Positions 28,772 through 37,402 of a stretch of DNA of 64,000 nucleotides are shown one piece after another. Below the pieces are notes generated by a model. That model made no database searches. It had not been told where the DNA came from and saw only the letters and a program-made list of their open reading frames with translations. Source of the stretch: Mycobacterium szulgai (GTDB lineage Bacteria; Actinomycetota; Actinomycetes; Mycobacteriales; Mycobacteriaceae); contig NZ_LQPW01000010.1 in NCBI RefSeq assembly GCF_002116635.1, positions 87,963-151,962 of the forward strand, in the 5' to 3' direction. The first letter of the stretch is position 1, and each line of letters opens with the position of its first letter. The translations under genes and the position numbers were made by a program.

Positions 28772-28892
28772 CACTCGGGCGGCAGGGCGCACGGTGCGGG
28801 CGTCTGAAGACGAGCCGCAGTATGGGGTGCGCAGTAGCAAGACCGGCGCGGACGCCGTGCACAAGCCCGGCGCGCTGCGGCACGCAGAGTGA
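28641..28892 (+). CDS. DUF2945 (hypervirulence-associated TUDOR-like) small protein
   Basis: 83 residues from ATG 28641, but a GTG at 28665 or 28668 fits the family start better. The C-terminal part is a clear DUF2945 match: VEGVVEAKITAD, AGRTVRASEDEPQYGVRS, SKTGADAVHKPGAL. The first strand usually reads G-D-x-V-x-W; here it is VDQVTRKG, so Gly and Trp are lost. It overlaps the SDR frame by up to 131 bp on the same strand and precedes the DUF3140 relic. Function unknown. Confidence 0.7.
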   Translation: MAKNRLSLVVITLSDKAFRKVDQVTRKGHGRTVEGVVEAKITADTRAAGRTVRASEDEPQYGVRSSKTGADAVHKPGALRHAE

Positions 28893-28907
28893 GGCGAGCA
28901 CCCACCG

Positions 28908-29238
28908 ATGACTGACGACAAGCCGACCATATGGACGCAATTCCGCGAGAGCGTCAACATGGCACCGCTCGAGCTCGAGAAATGGCTTGAGTCCGACGAG
29001 TCGCGCCGTTTGGGCAGAAGCGCGGCGGCCGCGAGTCGACCGGCCACGCCAGCGGCCGTCGTATCGTGAAGATCCTGAGAACCAAGCGGGCGGAACTCAC
29101 CTACGCCGATTACGCGCACATGCGCAAGGTTGTCCACTATGCCCGGCGTCATTTGGCGCGCCGCCCGAGCAGCGTGGTGGAAGACACGGCTGGCGCTTCT
29201 CGTTGATGAGTTGTGGACACGATCCCGCCAAGGCGTAA
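28908..29238 (+). pseudogene. Frameshifted DUF3140 gene
   Basis: DUF3140-like sequence runs through all three forward frames. First MTDDKPTIWTQFRESVNMAP...WLESDESRRLG, frame from ATG 28908. Then QKRGGRESTGHASGRRIVKI...MRKVVHYARRHLARRP, from about 29015. Finally WRFSLMSCGHDPAKA, ending 29238. Each change is equivalent to -1/+2. Read in its original frame the gene stops after 53 residues. Two independent shifts in about 160 bp indicate a decayed gene unless the assembly is wrong. Confidence 0.72.
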
Positions 29239-29291
29239 AACACGTACTCCAGATTCCTGCCGAACCCGGACTGGCGTACCGCACACTCATT

Positions 29292-29310
29292 CAGTAAATT
29301 AACGTTTAAA
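29292..29310. promoter_or_regulatory. AT-rich operator candidate upstream of crtE (site B)
   Basis: CAGTAAATTAACGTTTAAA about 92 bp before crtE. It aligns with site D (CAAAGTATTAATGTTTCAC) and site E (CAGTTGATTAATGTTTCAG), and with the reverse strand of site C (AGTAAATTAA in common). Likely a shared regulator site for the crt operon. Confidence 0.55.
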
Positions 29311-29401
29311 TAATTGAAGCTCATTGCCCGGCACGGCCGGGGCTGCTTCGTGTCGGCAGCACCCGTCAGTGGTTTGTTTTCTCCTGGAGGGGGTACCACG
29401 C

Positions 29402-30589
29402 GTGAACCTCAGCCGATCGAGTCGGCGACTGCCCGATATCGCCAGGGAGGCATCCGAAGTGGCAGTGCGCGAGTTTCCCAGGGTCCGCCTGGTGGACCCC
29501 GCGCGCCCCGGACTGCGCTGGCCGGCCACCGAAGAATTCGACAAGTGGCGTGCAAGTCTGCGCCAGACGGTCCTGGCCGAGGTCGCCGACTTCGTATCGG
29601 CCCGTGCCGCCGATGCACTGGGCGCCTGCGGTGTCGACGTGGCCGGCGACATCCTGTTGGAATTCGTCAAAGACGGCAAGTGCCTGCGGTCGACGTTCAT
29701 GTACTTGGGTTGGCTTTGCGGGGCAGCACACAGCGATGCGGCCTTGTCGGCCACCGCCAGCCTGGAGTTGCTGCACAGCTTCGCGCTGCTGCAGGACGAC
29801 GTCATGGACGACTCCCCCACCCGCCGGGGACGGGCTGCGGCCCACGTGCAATTCGCTCGCTGGCACAGCCAGCGAGGGCTGTCGGGCTCGTCGCGCCGGT
29901 TCGGGGAGTCCGCCGCTACCCTGCTGGGCGACATGTGCCTGATCTGGGCCGAACAGATGCTGCGAGACTGCGGGCTCAAACGCCACCATTTGCAGCGAGC
30001 CTGGCCTCGCTACGACGCAATGCGCACCGAGCTCGCCGTTGGTCAATTCGCAGATCTGGCAATGGATTTGCGCAGCCTTCCCGCGATGGAATCCGTGCTG
30101 GAGGTGGCCCGCAAGAAATCCGGCAACTACACCGTGCGTCGGCCTTTGGAGATCGGCGCGGCGATGGCCGGTTGCGCCGAGCACGCACTGCTCAAACTGG
30201 GTGAGTACGGCACCGCGGTCGGTGAGGCGTTTCAGCTTCGCGACGACATTCTGGGCATCTTCGGTTCCCCGGAGACCACTGGCAAACCCAATGCAGGGGA
30301 CCTGCTGGAACGCAAGGCGACCAGCGTGGTCGTCGCCGCTTACGAGATGGCCGATGCATCGACCCGGCGGCAATTCGGCCAGCTGATTAACAGCGATCAG
30401 CTCGACGAGGCCGCCGTGGATCACTGGCGGAGCTTGATCTTTGCCACCGGTGCCGTGCAGTACATCGAAAGGATGATCGACGATCGGATCGGTCTCGCCC
30501 GAGAAGCTCTGGACGCCAGCGGCATTCCCAGCGCGATCACAACAGCGCTTTCGGACATGGCCGGCGCTTGCACGCGGCGGGCCGCATGA
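29402..30589 (+). CDS. crtE: Geranylgeranyl diphosphate synthase CrtE
   Basis: 395 residues from GTG 29402, chosen because GGAGGGGG lies 9 bp upstream; an ATG at 29324 lacks such a site. It condenses isopentenyl diphosphate with farnesyl diphosphate to GGPP. The first aspartate-rich motif is DDVMDD (132-137) and the second DDILG (281-285); GKCLRS (about 92-97) binds diphosphate. First gene of the carotenoid operon; crtI follows after 19 bp. Confidence 0.95.
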   Translation: MNLSRSSRRLPDIAREASEVAVREFPRVRLVDPARPGLRWPATEEFDKWRASLRQTVLAEVADFVSARAADALGACGVDVAGDILLEFVKDGKCLRSTFMYLGWLCGAAHSDAALSATASLELLHSFALLQDDVMDDSPTRRGRAAAHVQFARWHSQRGLSGSSRRFGESAATLLGDMCLIWAEQMLRDCGLKRHHLQRAWPRYDAMRTELAVGQFADLAMDLRSLPAMESVLEVARKKSGNYTVRRPLEIGAAMAGCAEHALLKLGEYGTAVGEAFQLRDDILGIFGSPETTGKPNAGDLLERKATSVVVAAYEMADASTRRQFGQLINSDQLDEAAVDHWRSLIFATGAVQYIERMIDDRIGLAREALDASGIPSAITTALSDMAGACTRRAA

Positions 30590-30608
30590 AAGCGATGGTG
30601 TTCGGCTG

Positions 30609-32126
30609 ATGCATACGGTAAGGGGTCGAACCGACCACGTAGTGGTGGTGGGCGCGGGGCTGGCAGGGCTTTCGGCAGCACTGCACCTCGCCGGTCGTGG
30701 CCGTCAGGTCACCGTGGTGGAACGCGAGGCGTGGCCAGGCGGCCGGGCGGGCCGCCGTGACATAGCCGGCTACCGGATAGACACCGGGCCGACCGTACTG
30801 ACCATGCCGGATCTCATCGACGAGGCGTTCGCCGCCGTCGGCGAAAGCAGTTCTCAACGTTTGGATCTGTTGCCCGTCGACCCGGCCTACCGAGCCCTGT
30901 TCGCCGACGGCGGCTCCATCGACGTACACAGCGATGCAGACCGGATGGCCGCAGCAATCGAGGAATTCGCCGGCCCGCGCGAGGCCGCCGGCTATCGCGC
31001 GCTGCGGGATTGGCTGCAACGGCTGTACCAAACGGAGTTCGCCGGATTCATCTCCGCCAACTTCGACTCGCCGCTGTCCATGCTGACGCCCCAGTTGGGC
31101 CGGCTCGCCGCCATCGGCGGATTCCGTCGTTGGGACACGATGGTGCGGCGCCACATCAGCGATGCCAAATTGCGGCGGGTTTTCACCTTCCAGTCGCTGT
31201 ATGCCGGAGTGGCGCCGCAACACGCACTGGCCGTCTACGCGGTGATCGCTTACATGGACACCATTTCGGGCGTCTACTTTCCGCGCGGCGGCGTGCGCGC
31301 CCTGCCGGAGGCATTGGCCGCCGCCGCCCAAGACGCCGGGGTCCGCTTCTGCTACGGATCGACGGTAACCCGCCTGGACCGCAGCGGTGCGCGGGTGACC
31401 GCGGTGATCACGGCCGAGGGCGAGCGCGTCGCCTGCGATGCGGTGGTGTTGACCACCGAACTGCCGCACACCTATCAACTGCTGGGCCGGCGACCACGAC
31501 GAATCCTGCCGCTGCGCGCAGCGCCTTCTGCGGTGGTGTTGCACGCCGGTTGCTCGGCGCTGCCACGCGACACAGCGCACCACACAATACTTTTCGGCTC
31601 TGAGTGGGAGCAGACGTTCACCGACATCATCCAAGCGGGCCAAGTCATGCGCGACCCTTCGCTGCTGGTGACCCGGCCGACGGCCAGCGACCCGACGCTG
31701 GCCCCGGCCGGCAGCGATCTGCTCTACGTGCTTGCCCCGGCGCCCAATCTGTCCCGCGGAAATATCGACTGGGCCGATACCGGCCCGGCCTACGCGCAAA
31801 GCATGCTCGACACGGTGCGAGAGCGGCTGTTGCCCCACCTGGACGACGCCGAAGTGCTGCACCTCGACACGCCTGCCGATTGGGCCCACCGGGGCATGAC
31901 GGCCGGCACGCCGTTCGCCTTGGCGCACACCTTTACCCAGACCGGGCCGTTCCGGCCGGCGAATCTGGTGCGCGGTATCGAGAACGCGGTGCTGGCCGGG
32001 TCATCGACGGTGCCTGGCGTCGGGGTGCCCACCACGCTGATCTCGGGCCGGCTGGCCGCCGACCGCATCACCGGCACGCCCGACCGGTCCTCCGCCAGCC
32101 TCGACCTGAAAGCCCGATTGCCATGA
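30609..32126 (+). CDS. crtI: Phytoene desaturase CrtI
   Basis: 505 residues, typical for bacterial CrtI. FAD-dependent desaturation and isomerisation of phytoene to lycopene. The dinucleotide-binding motif VVVGAGLAGLSAALHLAGRG begins at residue 12, PGGRAG follows, and the C-terminal family signature is GSSTVPGVGVPTTLISGRLAAD. The start overlaps no other gene; its stop overlaps the crtB ATG by 4 bp. Confidence 0.96.
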   Translation: MHTVRGRTDHVVVVGAGLAGLSAALHLAGRGRQVTVVEREAWPGGRAGRRDIAGYRIDTGPTVLTMPDLIDEAFAAVGESSSQRLDLLPVDPAYRALFADGGSIDVHSDADRMAAAIEEFAGPREAAGYRALRDWLQRLYQTEFAGFISANFDSPLSMLTPQLGRLAAIGGFRRWDTMVRRHISDAKLRRVFTFQSLYAGVAPQHALAVYAVIAYMDTISGVYFPRGGVRALPEALAAAAQDAGVRFCYGSTVTRLDRSGARVTAVITAEGERVACDAVVLTTELPHTYQLLGRRPRRILPLRAAPSAVVLHAGCSALPRDTAHHTILFGSEWEQTFTDIIQAGQVMRDPSLLVTRPTASDPTLAPAGSDLLYVLAPAPNLSRGNIDWADTGPAYAQSMLDTVRERLLPHLDDAEVLHLDTPADWAHRGMTAGTPFALAHTFTQTGPFRPANLVRGIENAVLAGSSTVPGVGVPTTLISGRLAADRITGTPDRSSASLDLKARLP

Positions 32127-33058
32127 TCCGCAACGAATTCGACGCCGCCGGAATAGCCGACCCGCTCCTGCGCAGCGCCTACCGTCGCTGCCGGCAGATC
32201 GCGGCCGAAAACGGCCGCACCTACTTCCTGGCGACTCGGCTGCTGGCCCCCGACCAGCGCCCGGCGGTACACGCCCTGTACGCGTTCGCCCGTTATGCCG
32301 ACGACATCCTCGACGAGTTCAACCCGGACCTGGACGCCGCCACCCGATCCGAACGGTTGCAGCAGCTGTCCGACCGGTTTTTCGCCGGCGGCGACCACCG
32401 TCAAGATCCGGTCCTGGCCGCCGTCGATCACACCGTGCGCCGCTACGGGATCAGCGCAGATCTGTTCGAGGACTTCCTTGCCTCGATGCGGATGGACCTC
32501 ACCGTCACCGACTATCCCGACCGCGACGCGCTCAACCGCTACATGCGCGGATCGGCGGAAGTCATTGGTCTGCAGATGCTTCCGGTGCTGGGAACGATCT
32601 CCGGCGCCGACGAGGCCGCCCCGTACGCTGCCGCGCTGGGCCGCGCGTTTCAGCTGACCAACTTCCTGCGCGATATCGATGAAGATCTGATGCGCGGCCG
32701 CATCTACCTGCCGGCCGACGAGTTGGGCACGTTTGGCGTGGACCGTGAACTGATGCTGTGGTGTCACAACCACCGCCGCACCGATTCGCGCGTCCGGGCG
32801 GCGTTAGCGGCTCAACACGACATCACCCGGCAGACGTACCGATTCGCCAGGCATGGGATTGCCATGCTCGCACCGCGCTCCCAACCGTGCGTCGCCACCG
32901 CGCTTACCCTGTACTCAGAGATCTTGGATTGCATTGAGGACAGCGACTTTTCGGTATTCAGTCACCGCGCTACCGTGGGGACGACGCGACGACTTCAGGT
33001 CGCCGGCGGGGCACTGCTGCGGTCGTGGCGGGTGCGACGACAGGTCGGCGCGGCGTGA
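32123..33058 (+). CDS. crtB: Phytoene synthase CrtB
   Basis: 311 residues from ATG 32123 in an ATGA overlap. Joins two GGPP molecules head-to-head to phytoene. Asp-rich motifs DDILDE (60-65) and DIDED (184-188) bind the diphosphates; YAFARYADD and FQLTNFLRDIDEDL match squalene/phytoene synthase signatures. Overlaps the GTG of crtYc. Confidence 0.96.
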   Translation: MIRNEFDAAGIADPLLRSAYRRCRQIAAENGRTYFLATRLLAPDQRPAVHALYAFARYADDILDEFNPDLDAATRSERLQQLSDRFFAGGDHRQDPVLAAVDHTVRRYGISADLFEDFLASMRMDLTVTDYPDRDALNRYMRGSAEVIGLQMLPVLGTISGADEAAPYAAALGRAFQLTNFLRDIDEDLMRGRIYLPADELGTFGVDRELMLWCHNHRRTDSRVRAALAAQHDITRQTYRFARHGIAMLAPRSQPCVATALTLYSEILDCIEDSDFSVFSHRATVGTTRRLQVAGGALLRSWRVRRQVGAA

Positions 33059-33378
33059 GCGATCGCTGGCAGTACTTGATCGTGCTGGGGTTGTGCTTGC
33101 TGATCACCGCCCCGCTGGAGATGTTCGGCGGCGGCGTCTATCGCCAAATCAAGCGGGCCGCGGTGGCGGTGCTACCTGTCGCGGTCGTGTTCTTGGTCTG
33201 GGACGCGGTGGCGATCGCCGCCCGGATCTGGACGTACAACGACAGATACATCACCGGCTTGCGCATCCCGCCCCGGATTCCACTCGAAGAGCTGTGCTTC
33301 TTCGTGGTGATACCGGTGTGCGCGTTGCTTACCTACAACGCGGTCACCGTGATCCTGGATCGGAGCAAGCGGCGATGA
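33055..33378 (+). CDS. crtYc: Lycopene beta-cyclase subunit CrtYc
   Basis: 107 residues from GTG 33055 (GTGA overlap with crtB). Three hydrophobic helices and the heterodimeric-cyclase signature PPRIPLEELCFFVVIP. With CrtYd it forms the small membrane-bound actinobacterial lycopene cyclase that converts lycopene to beta-carotene. Confidence 0.93.
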   Translation: MSDRWQYLIVLGLCLLITAPLEMFGGGVYRQIKRAAVAVLPVAVVFLVWDAVAIAARIWTYNDRYITGLRIPPRIPLEELCFFVVIPVCALLTYNAVTVILDRSKRR

Positions 33379-33692
33379 CCGGGCTCGGGTATACCGTTCC
33401 AGCGATTACCGCGGTGCTTGGAGTGTGCGTACTCGAACTCGCGGTATTGCACACCGGCTTGTTTCGACGGCCCGCTTACTGGTTATCCATGCTCATCGTG
33501 CTGGGCTTCCAGATACCCGTGGATGGCTGGTTGACCAAACTGAGCGCCCCCATCGTCATCTACGATGAGCGGCAGACCAGCGCGCTGCGCTTTCCGTTCG
33601 ACATTCCAATCGAAGACTTCTTGTTTGGTTTCGCGATGGTCACCGCGGTGTTGCTGCTATGGGAGCGACAGCGGGTAAGCGGGCGGCGATGA
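33375..33692 (+). CDS. crtYd: Lycopene beta-cyclase subunit CrtYd
   Basis: 105 residues from ATG 33375 (overlaps crtYc by 4 bp). Three hydrophobic helices and the second half-signature RFPFDIPIEDFLFGF, the counterpart of PLEELCFF in CrtYc. The two are half-proteins of one fold and work as a dimer. Confidence 0.93.
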   Translation: MTGLGYTVPAITAVLGVCVLELAVLHTGLFRRPAYWLSMLIVLGFQIPVDGWLTKLSAPIVIYDERQTSALRFPFDIPIEDFLFGFAMVTAVLLLWERQRVSGRR

Positions 33693-34408
33693 ATAGAACA
33701 GGCCTTTCGCGCAGTGAAGTGCCGAATGCGTTCGATGCCGGCGCGGCCGCCTACGATCGGTTGGTGGGCGCTAATCCTGGCTACCACGCGAATTTGCGGC
33801 GCTCCACGCAGCGCATGGGCCTGCCGGAACGCGGGCGCGGGCTGCGGCTGCTCGACGCGGGCTGCGGCACCGGTGCGTCGACGGCCGCGCTGCTGGCCGC
33901 CGCACCCGAAGCCGAAATCATCGCCGTCGACGCCGCGCGCGGAATGTTGACTGCGGCACAGGCGAAATCGTGGCCGCCCTCGGTGCGATTCGTGCACGCC
34001 CGTATCGAGGAGCTCGACCGACATGGCATCACCGGCCCCTTCGACGGCATCCTGGCCGCCTATCTGTTGCGCAACCTGGCAGACCCGGACGGTCAACTTC
34101 GAACTTTCCGCACACTGCTACGGCCAGGCGCAACGTTGGCGTTACACGAGTATTCGGTGCGCGATTCGCGTGCCGCCACCCGCGTCTGGCACGCCGTGTG
34201 CTGGGGCATCATCATTCCCGCAGGCTGGTGGCGAACCCGTAGCACCACTCTGTACCGGCACCTGTGGCGCAGCGTTTTGACTTTCGACGGCGCGGCACGG
34301 CTACGGCAGCGGATGAGTGACGCCGGATTCACCTCAGTGCGCAGCGAATCCATGCCAGGCTGGGAAAAGGACATCGTCCACACCTTTATCGGAGAGGCCC
34401 CGCGATGA
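33689..34408 (+). CDS. SAM-dependent methyltransferase in the carotenoid operon (CrtT-like)
   Basis: 239 residues from ATG 33689 in an ATGA overlap with crtYd. Class I methyltransferase: LRLLDAGCGTGASTAALL (motif I, about 58-75), EIIAVDAARGML, and FDGILAAYLLRNLADPDG. It sits between the cyclase and crtU, the place of CrtT in Streptomyces isorenieratene clusters, so a carotenoid or quinone-type substrate is possible. UbiE-like quinone methylation is the main alternative. Start and stop both overlap neighbours, so it is expressed with the crt genes. Confidence 0.8.
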   Translation: MNRTGLSRSEVPNAFDAGAAAYDRLVGANPGYHANLRRSTQRMGLPERGRGLRLLDAGCGTGASTAALLAAAPEAEIIAVDAARGMLTAAQAKSWPPSVRFVHARIEELDRHGITGPFDGILAAYLLRNLADPDGQLRTFRTLLRPGATLALHEYSVRDSRAATRVWHAVCWGIIIPAGWWRTRSTTLYRHLWRSVLTFDGAARLRQRMSDAGFTSVRSESMPGWEKDIVHTFIGEAPR

Positions 34409-35925
34409 CCGACCGCCGCCGCCAGCACCACCCGGCCTCCCCCGGACTGCCCACCGCGCGTGCACTCACGTCGCGACCGCGGGCGGTGGTCGTCGGCGCT
34501 GGCATCGCCGGGCTTGCGGCAGCGACCGGACTCGCCGAACGCGGCGTCGACGTGGAAGTCGTGGAGAGCCAGCCGTATCTAGGTGGGCGCGTAGGCGGCT
34601 GGACAGAAACCGACGACGGCACCGCGCTGGCGATGAATCGCGGATTTCACGCATTCTTCCGCCAGTACTACAACCTGCGCGCCTTGCTGCGACGCATCGA
34701 TCCGCGACTGTCGATGCTGACGCCGGTCGACGACTATCCCCTAATCGACGGCGCCGGCCGGCGCGACAGTTTCCGCGGATTACCCCGCACTCCGCCGTGG
34801 AACGCCCTTGCGTTCGCGCTGCGCAGCCCGACGTTTCGGCTCTCGGACCTCGCTCGCATCGACGCCGGCGCGGCGGCGCCGCTGGCCGCCGTTTCGGTGC
34901 CCGACATCTATCACCGGCTCGACCACATCGACGCCGAGACCTTCTTGAAGAGCATCAATTTTCCGGAGTCGGCACGCCACCTCGCGTTTGAGGTGTTCTC
35001 CCGCAGCTTCTTCGCCGAACCGTCGCAACTCTCGGCCGGCGAGCTGGCCACTATGTTCCACATCTATTTCCTGGGCTCTGCCGAGGGGCTGATTTTCGAC
35101 GTCGCCAACGCCAATTTCGATGTCAGCCTTTGGAACCCGCTGCGCGACTACCTCAGCGAGCGCGGCGTTCGGTTTCGGCTTGGCGAGCAGGTGCTGCAGG
35201 TAGCCGGCGACGTCACCGAATCATTTGGCATCCATACCGATTCCGGTGGTCGACTGGACGCGGACGCGGTGGTGCTCGCCGTCGACGTGGGCGGCCTGCA
35301 ACGAATAGTCGCCGCCTCACCGACTCTGGGCAACGACCTGTGGCGTGCGCAGATACGGCGATTGCGGACGGCGCCGTCGTTCGTGGTGCATCGGCTTTGG
35401 CTGGACCAGCCGGTCGATTCCGGACGGGCTGCCTTCCTAGGCACCGCAGGCCATCCACCGCTGGATAACATCAGCGTTTTGGAGCGCTACGAACGCGAAG
35501 CCGCCGACTGGTCACAGAGCCAACACGGTTCAGTAATCGAATTACACTCTTATGCAACAAGTTCCGCAGCCACGAGTCAAGCCGCGATGGCCCGGCTGCA
35601 TCAGCTGTATCCAGAAACCACTAGGGCACGGGTTGTTCACCAGCGCGTGCTGCGGCGCAGCGACTGCCCCCTGTTCACACCGGGGACCTACACCCGGCGT
35701 CCGACCGTCGTTTCGCCACACCCTGGACTGGCACTGGCCGGCGACGGCATTCGCATCGATCTGCCGGTGGCACTGATGGAACGCGCGGCCACCACCGGCT
35801 GGTCGGCAGCCAATCATCTACTAAAGCGGTGGGGGCTGGCCGGCCACGAGCTGTGCACCGTCCCCACCCGCGGACGGTCGCCGCTGCTGCGCTCACTCGC
35901 CGACCGGCAACGACGACGGCAATAA
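34405..35925 (+). CDS. crtU: Beta-carotene desaturase/methyltransferase CrtU (isorenieratene synthase)
   Basis: 506 residues. FAD-binding AVVVGAGIAGLAAATGLAERG begins about residue 28, followed by LGGRVGGW and MNRGFHAFFRQYYNLR. The C-terminal GLALAGDGIRIDLPVALMERA replaces the CrtI-type ending. This pattern matches CrtU enzymes that turn beta-ionone rings into phi-type aromatic rings with methyl migration, giving isorenieratene. Overlaps the methyltransferase by 4 bp. That this strain makes an aromatic carotenoid is inferred from the gene. Confidence 0.88.
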   Translation: MTDRRRQHHPASPGLPTARALTSRPRAVVVGAGIAGLAAATGLAERGVDVEVVESQPYLGGRVGGWTETDDGTALAMNRGFHAFFRQYYNLRALLRRIDPRLSMLTPVDDYPLIDGAGRRDSFRGLPRTPPWNALAFALRSPTFRLSDLARIDAGAAAPLAAVSVPDIYHRLDHIDAETFLKSINFPESARHLAFEVFSRSFFAEPSQLSAGELATMFHIYFLGSAEGLIFDVANANFDVSLWNPLRDYLSERGVRFRLGEQVLQVAGDVTESFGIHTDSGGRLDADAVVLAVDVGGLQRIVAASPTLGNDLWRAQIRRLRTAPSFVVHRLWLDQPVDSGRAAFLGTAGHPPLDNISVLERYEREAADWSQSQHGSVIELHSYATSSAATSQAAMARLHQLYPETTRARVVHQRVLRRSDCPLFTPGTYTRRPTVVSPHPGLALAGDGIRIDLPVALMERAATTGWSAANHLLKRWGLAGHELCTVPTRGRSPLLRSLADRQRRRQ

Positions 35926-35926
35926 C

Positions 35927-36922
35927 ATGAACGTTAGCGATCGTATCCGTGCGCGCTGGCCGAAAGACTGGCCGCTGCAAGTGGTTTCGCGGGAATCATG
36001 GTCGCAGCAGCGCCCCACCTACGGCGCCGCACAGCCGAGCATCATTGACGCCGCCCTGCAGCGGTCACAGCGCCGGCCCACCGGGAACTGGTATGCCTTC
36101 GCGGCAAGCCGCGATGTGCGGGCGAGCGGTCCCGTCGGCGCGCAAGTGGCCGGCGTCGAACTCGTCGCCTGGCGCGACCGGCACGGTCGGCTGGTAGTGG
36201 GTCCGGGTAGTTGCCCCCATCTGGGCGCCGACCTTGCGACCGGCGTCGTGCGTGCAGGGGTGTTGTTCTGCCGCTGGCACGGGTTGGCTTTGGACGGCCA
36301 GACGTGCAGATTGGGATGGAGCCCCTTCCCCAGTTTCGACGACGGCGTGTTGGCGTGGGTGCGCCTTGACTCGGCCGGCGGGGAAGCACCGCTGGACAAG
36401 CCGGTGATCGCGGCGCGCCCGGGCGCGCACAAACTGACGGCCGTCACCCGCATGGTCGGAATCTGCGAACCGTGCGACATCATCGCCAACCGCCTCGACC
36501 CCTGGCACGGCGGATGGTTCCACCCGCACTCATTCACCCGACTCGAGGTGCTCACGACTCCGACCGCCGACGATGACCGCTTCCTGGTCTCGGTCACCTT
36601 CCGCATCGGGCGCTTGGGAGTGCCGACGATCGCCGAATTCACCTGCCCCGACGCACGCACCATCGTGATGCGAATCGTCGAGGGCGAAGGCAGCGGCAGC
36701 GTCGTCGAAACCCACGCCACCCCAATCGGTCCCGGACCGGATGGCAAGCCCAGCGTTGCCGTGCTCGAGGCGACTTTCGCGCATTCGCCGCGCCCGGGAT
36801 TTCGGGCTGCGCTCAAGGCGGCGCCTCTGGTGACACCACTGATGCGCTATGCCGCACGTCGGCTGTGGCGCGACGATATGGCCTATGCCGAACGCCGCTA
36901 CCACTTGCGTGCGCGACGCTGA
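35927..36922 (+). CDS. Rieske [2Fe-2S] protein with DUF5914-type C-terminal domain
   Basis: 331 residues. The Rieske cluster ligands are complete: C96-P-H98 and C115-R-W-H118. The catalytic region of ring-hydroxylating oxygenases (a 2-His-1-Asp iron site) is not obvious; the C-terminal half resembles the uncharacterised DUF5914 domain often found beside crtU. It starts 2 bp after crtU. It may oxygenate the carotenoid end group, or carry electrons to CrtU or another enzyme. Neither is shown. Confidence 0.82.
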   Translation: MNVSDRIRARWPKDWPLQVVSRESWSQQRPTYGAAQPSIIDAALQRSQRRPTGNWYAFAASRDVRASGPVGAQVAGVELVAWRDRHGRLVVGPGSCPHLGADLATGVVRAGVLFCRWHGLALDGQTCRLGWSPFPSFDDGVLAWVRLDSAGGEAPLDKPVIAARPGAHKLTAVTRMVGICEPCDIIANRLDPWHGGWFHPHSFTRLEVLTTPTADDDRFLVSVTFRIGRLGVPTIAEFTCPDARTIVMRIVEGEGSGSVVETHATPIGPGPDGKPSVAVLEATFAHSPRPGFRAALKAAPLVTPLMRYAARRLWRDDMAYAERRYHLRARR

Positions 36923-36984
36923 GCGCGCCGACGTTCGCTGTGTGCGCGACTCGGGCAGGCCTGAACGGCTATCCTGAATCAGCG

Positions 36985-37398
36985 ATGCGGAAGATATATT
37001 TCGCCGTCGTCGCCGCCAGCATCGGCGCCCACTTCGGCTATCTCATTTATCTGCCCAGCGGCGGCTTCCTGGCGTTGCGGTGGCCGCGTACGTTCTGGCT
37101 GCACCTGCCCAGTGTGTGCTGGGGCATCGGTGTCGTTGCACTGCACTGGCCCTGCCCGCTGACATCGCTGGAGGACTGGGCACGCGCTCGAGCCGGAGTG
37201 GGTCCGTTGCCGAAAAGCGGATTCATCGGTCGCTATGTCGAAGGAGTGTGCTGTCCGGCCAACCGAATCGGTACCGCACAAACGCTTGCTTTTGCCGCGG
37301 CCGCGGTCTCGTGGATCCTGCTGGCGCGGCGACGGTGGGGCGGTGTTGCGACCAACACCCGGCCGGCGGCATTAGGACTGTTGCCGGCGCGCAGATAG
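36985..37398 (+). CDS. DUF2784 membrane protein
   Basis: 137 residues from ATG 36985. Family pattern IYLPSGGFLALRW, HLPSVCWGIGVVALHWPCPLTSLEDWARARAG and GFIGRYVEGVCCP, with three or four transmembrane helices. Function unknown. Lies 62 bp after the Rieske gene and 4 bp before the MarR gene, so it may be the end of the crt operon. Confidence 0.82.
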   Translation: MRKIYFAVVAASIGAHFGYLIYLPSGGFLALRWPRTFWLHLPSVCWGIGVVALHWPCPLTSLEDWARARAGVGPLPKSGFIGRYVEGVCCPANRIGTAQTLAFAAAAVSWILLARRRWGGVATNTRPAALGLLPARR

Positions 37399-37402
37399 GC
37401 TG

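Noticed and set aside
21551..29300. Insertion sequence or prophage carrying the accessory genes
   Set aside because: No transposase, integrase, terminal inverted repeats or attachment duplication were seen.
29324..29401. Upstream ATG start for crtE
   Set aside because: No ribosome-binding site precedes it, while GTG 29402 has GGAGGGGG 9 bp upstream.
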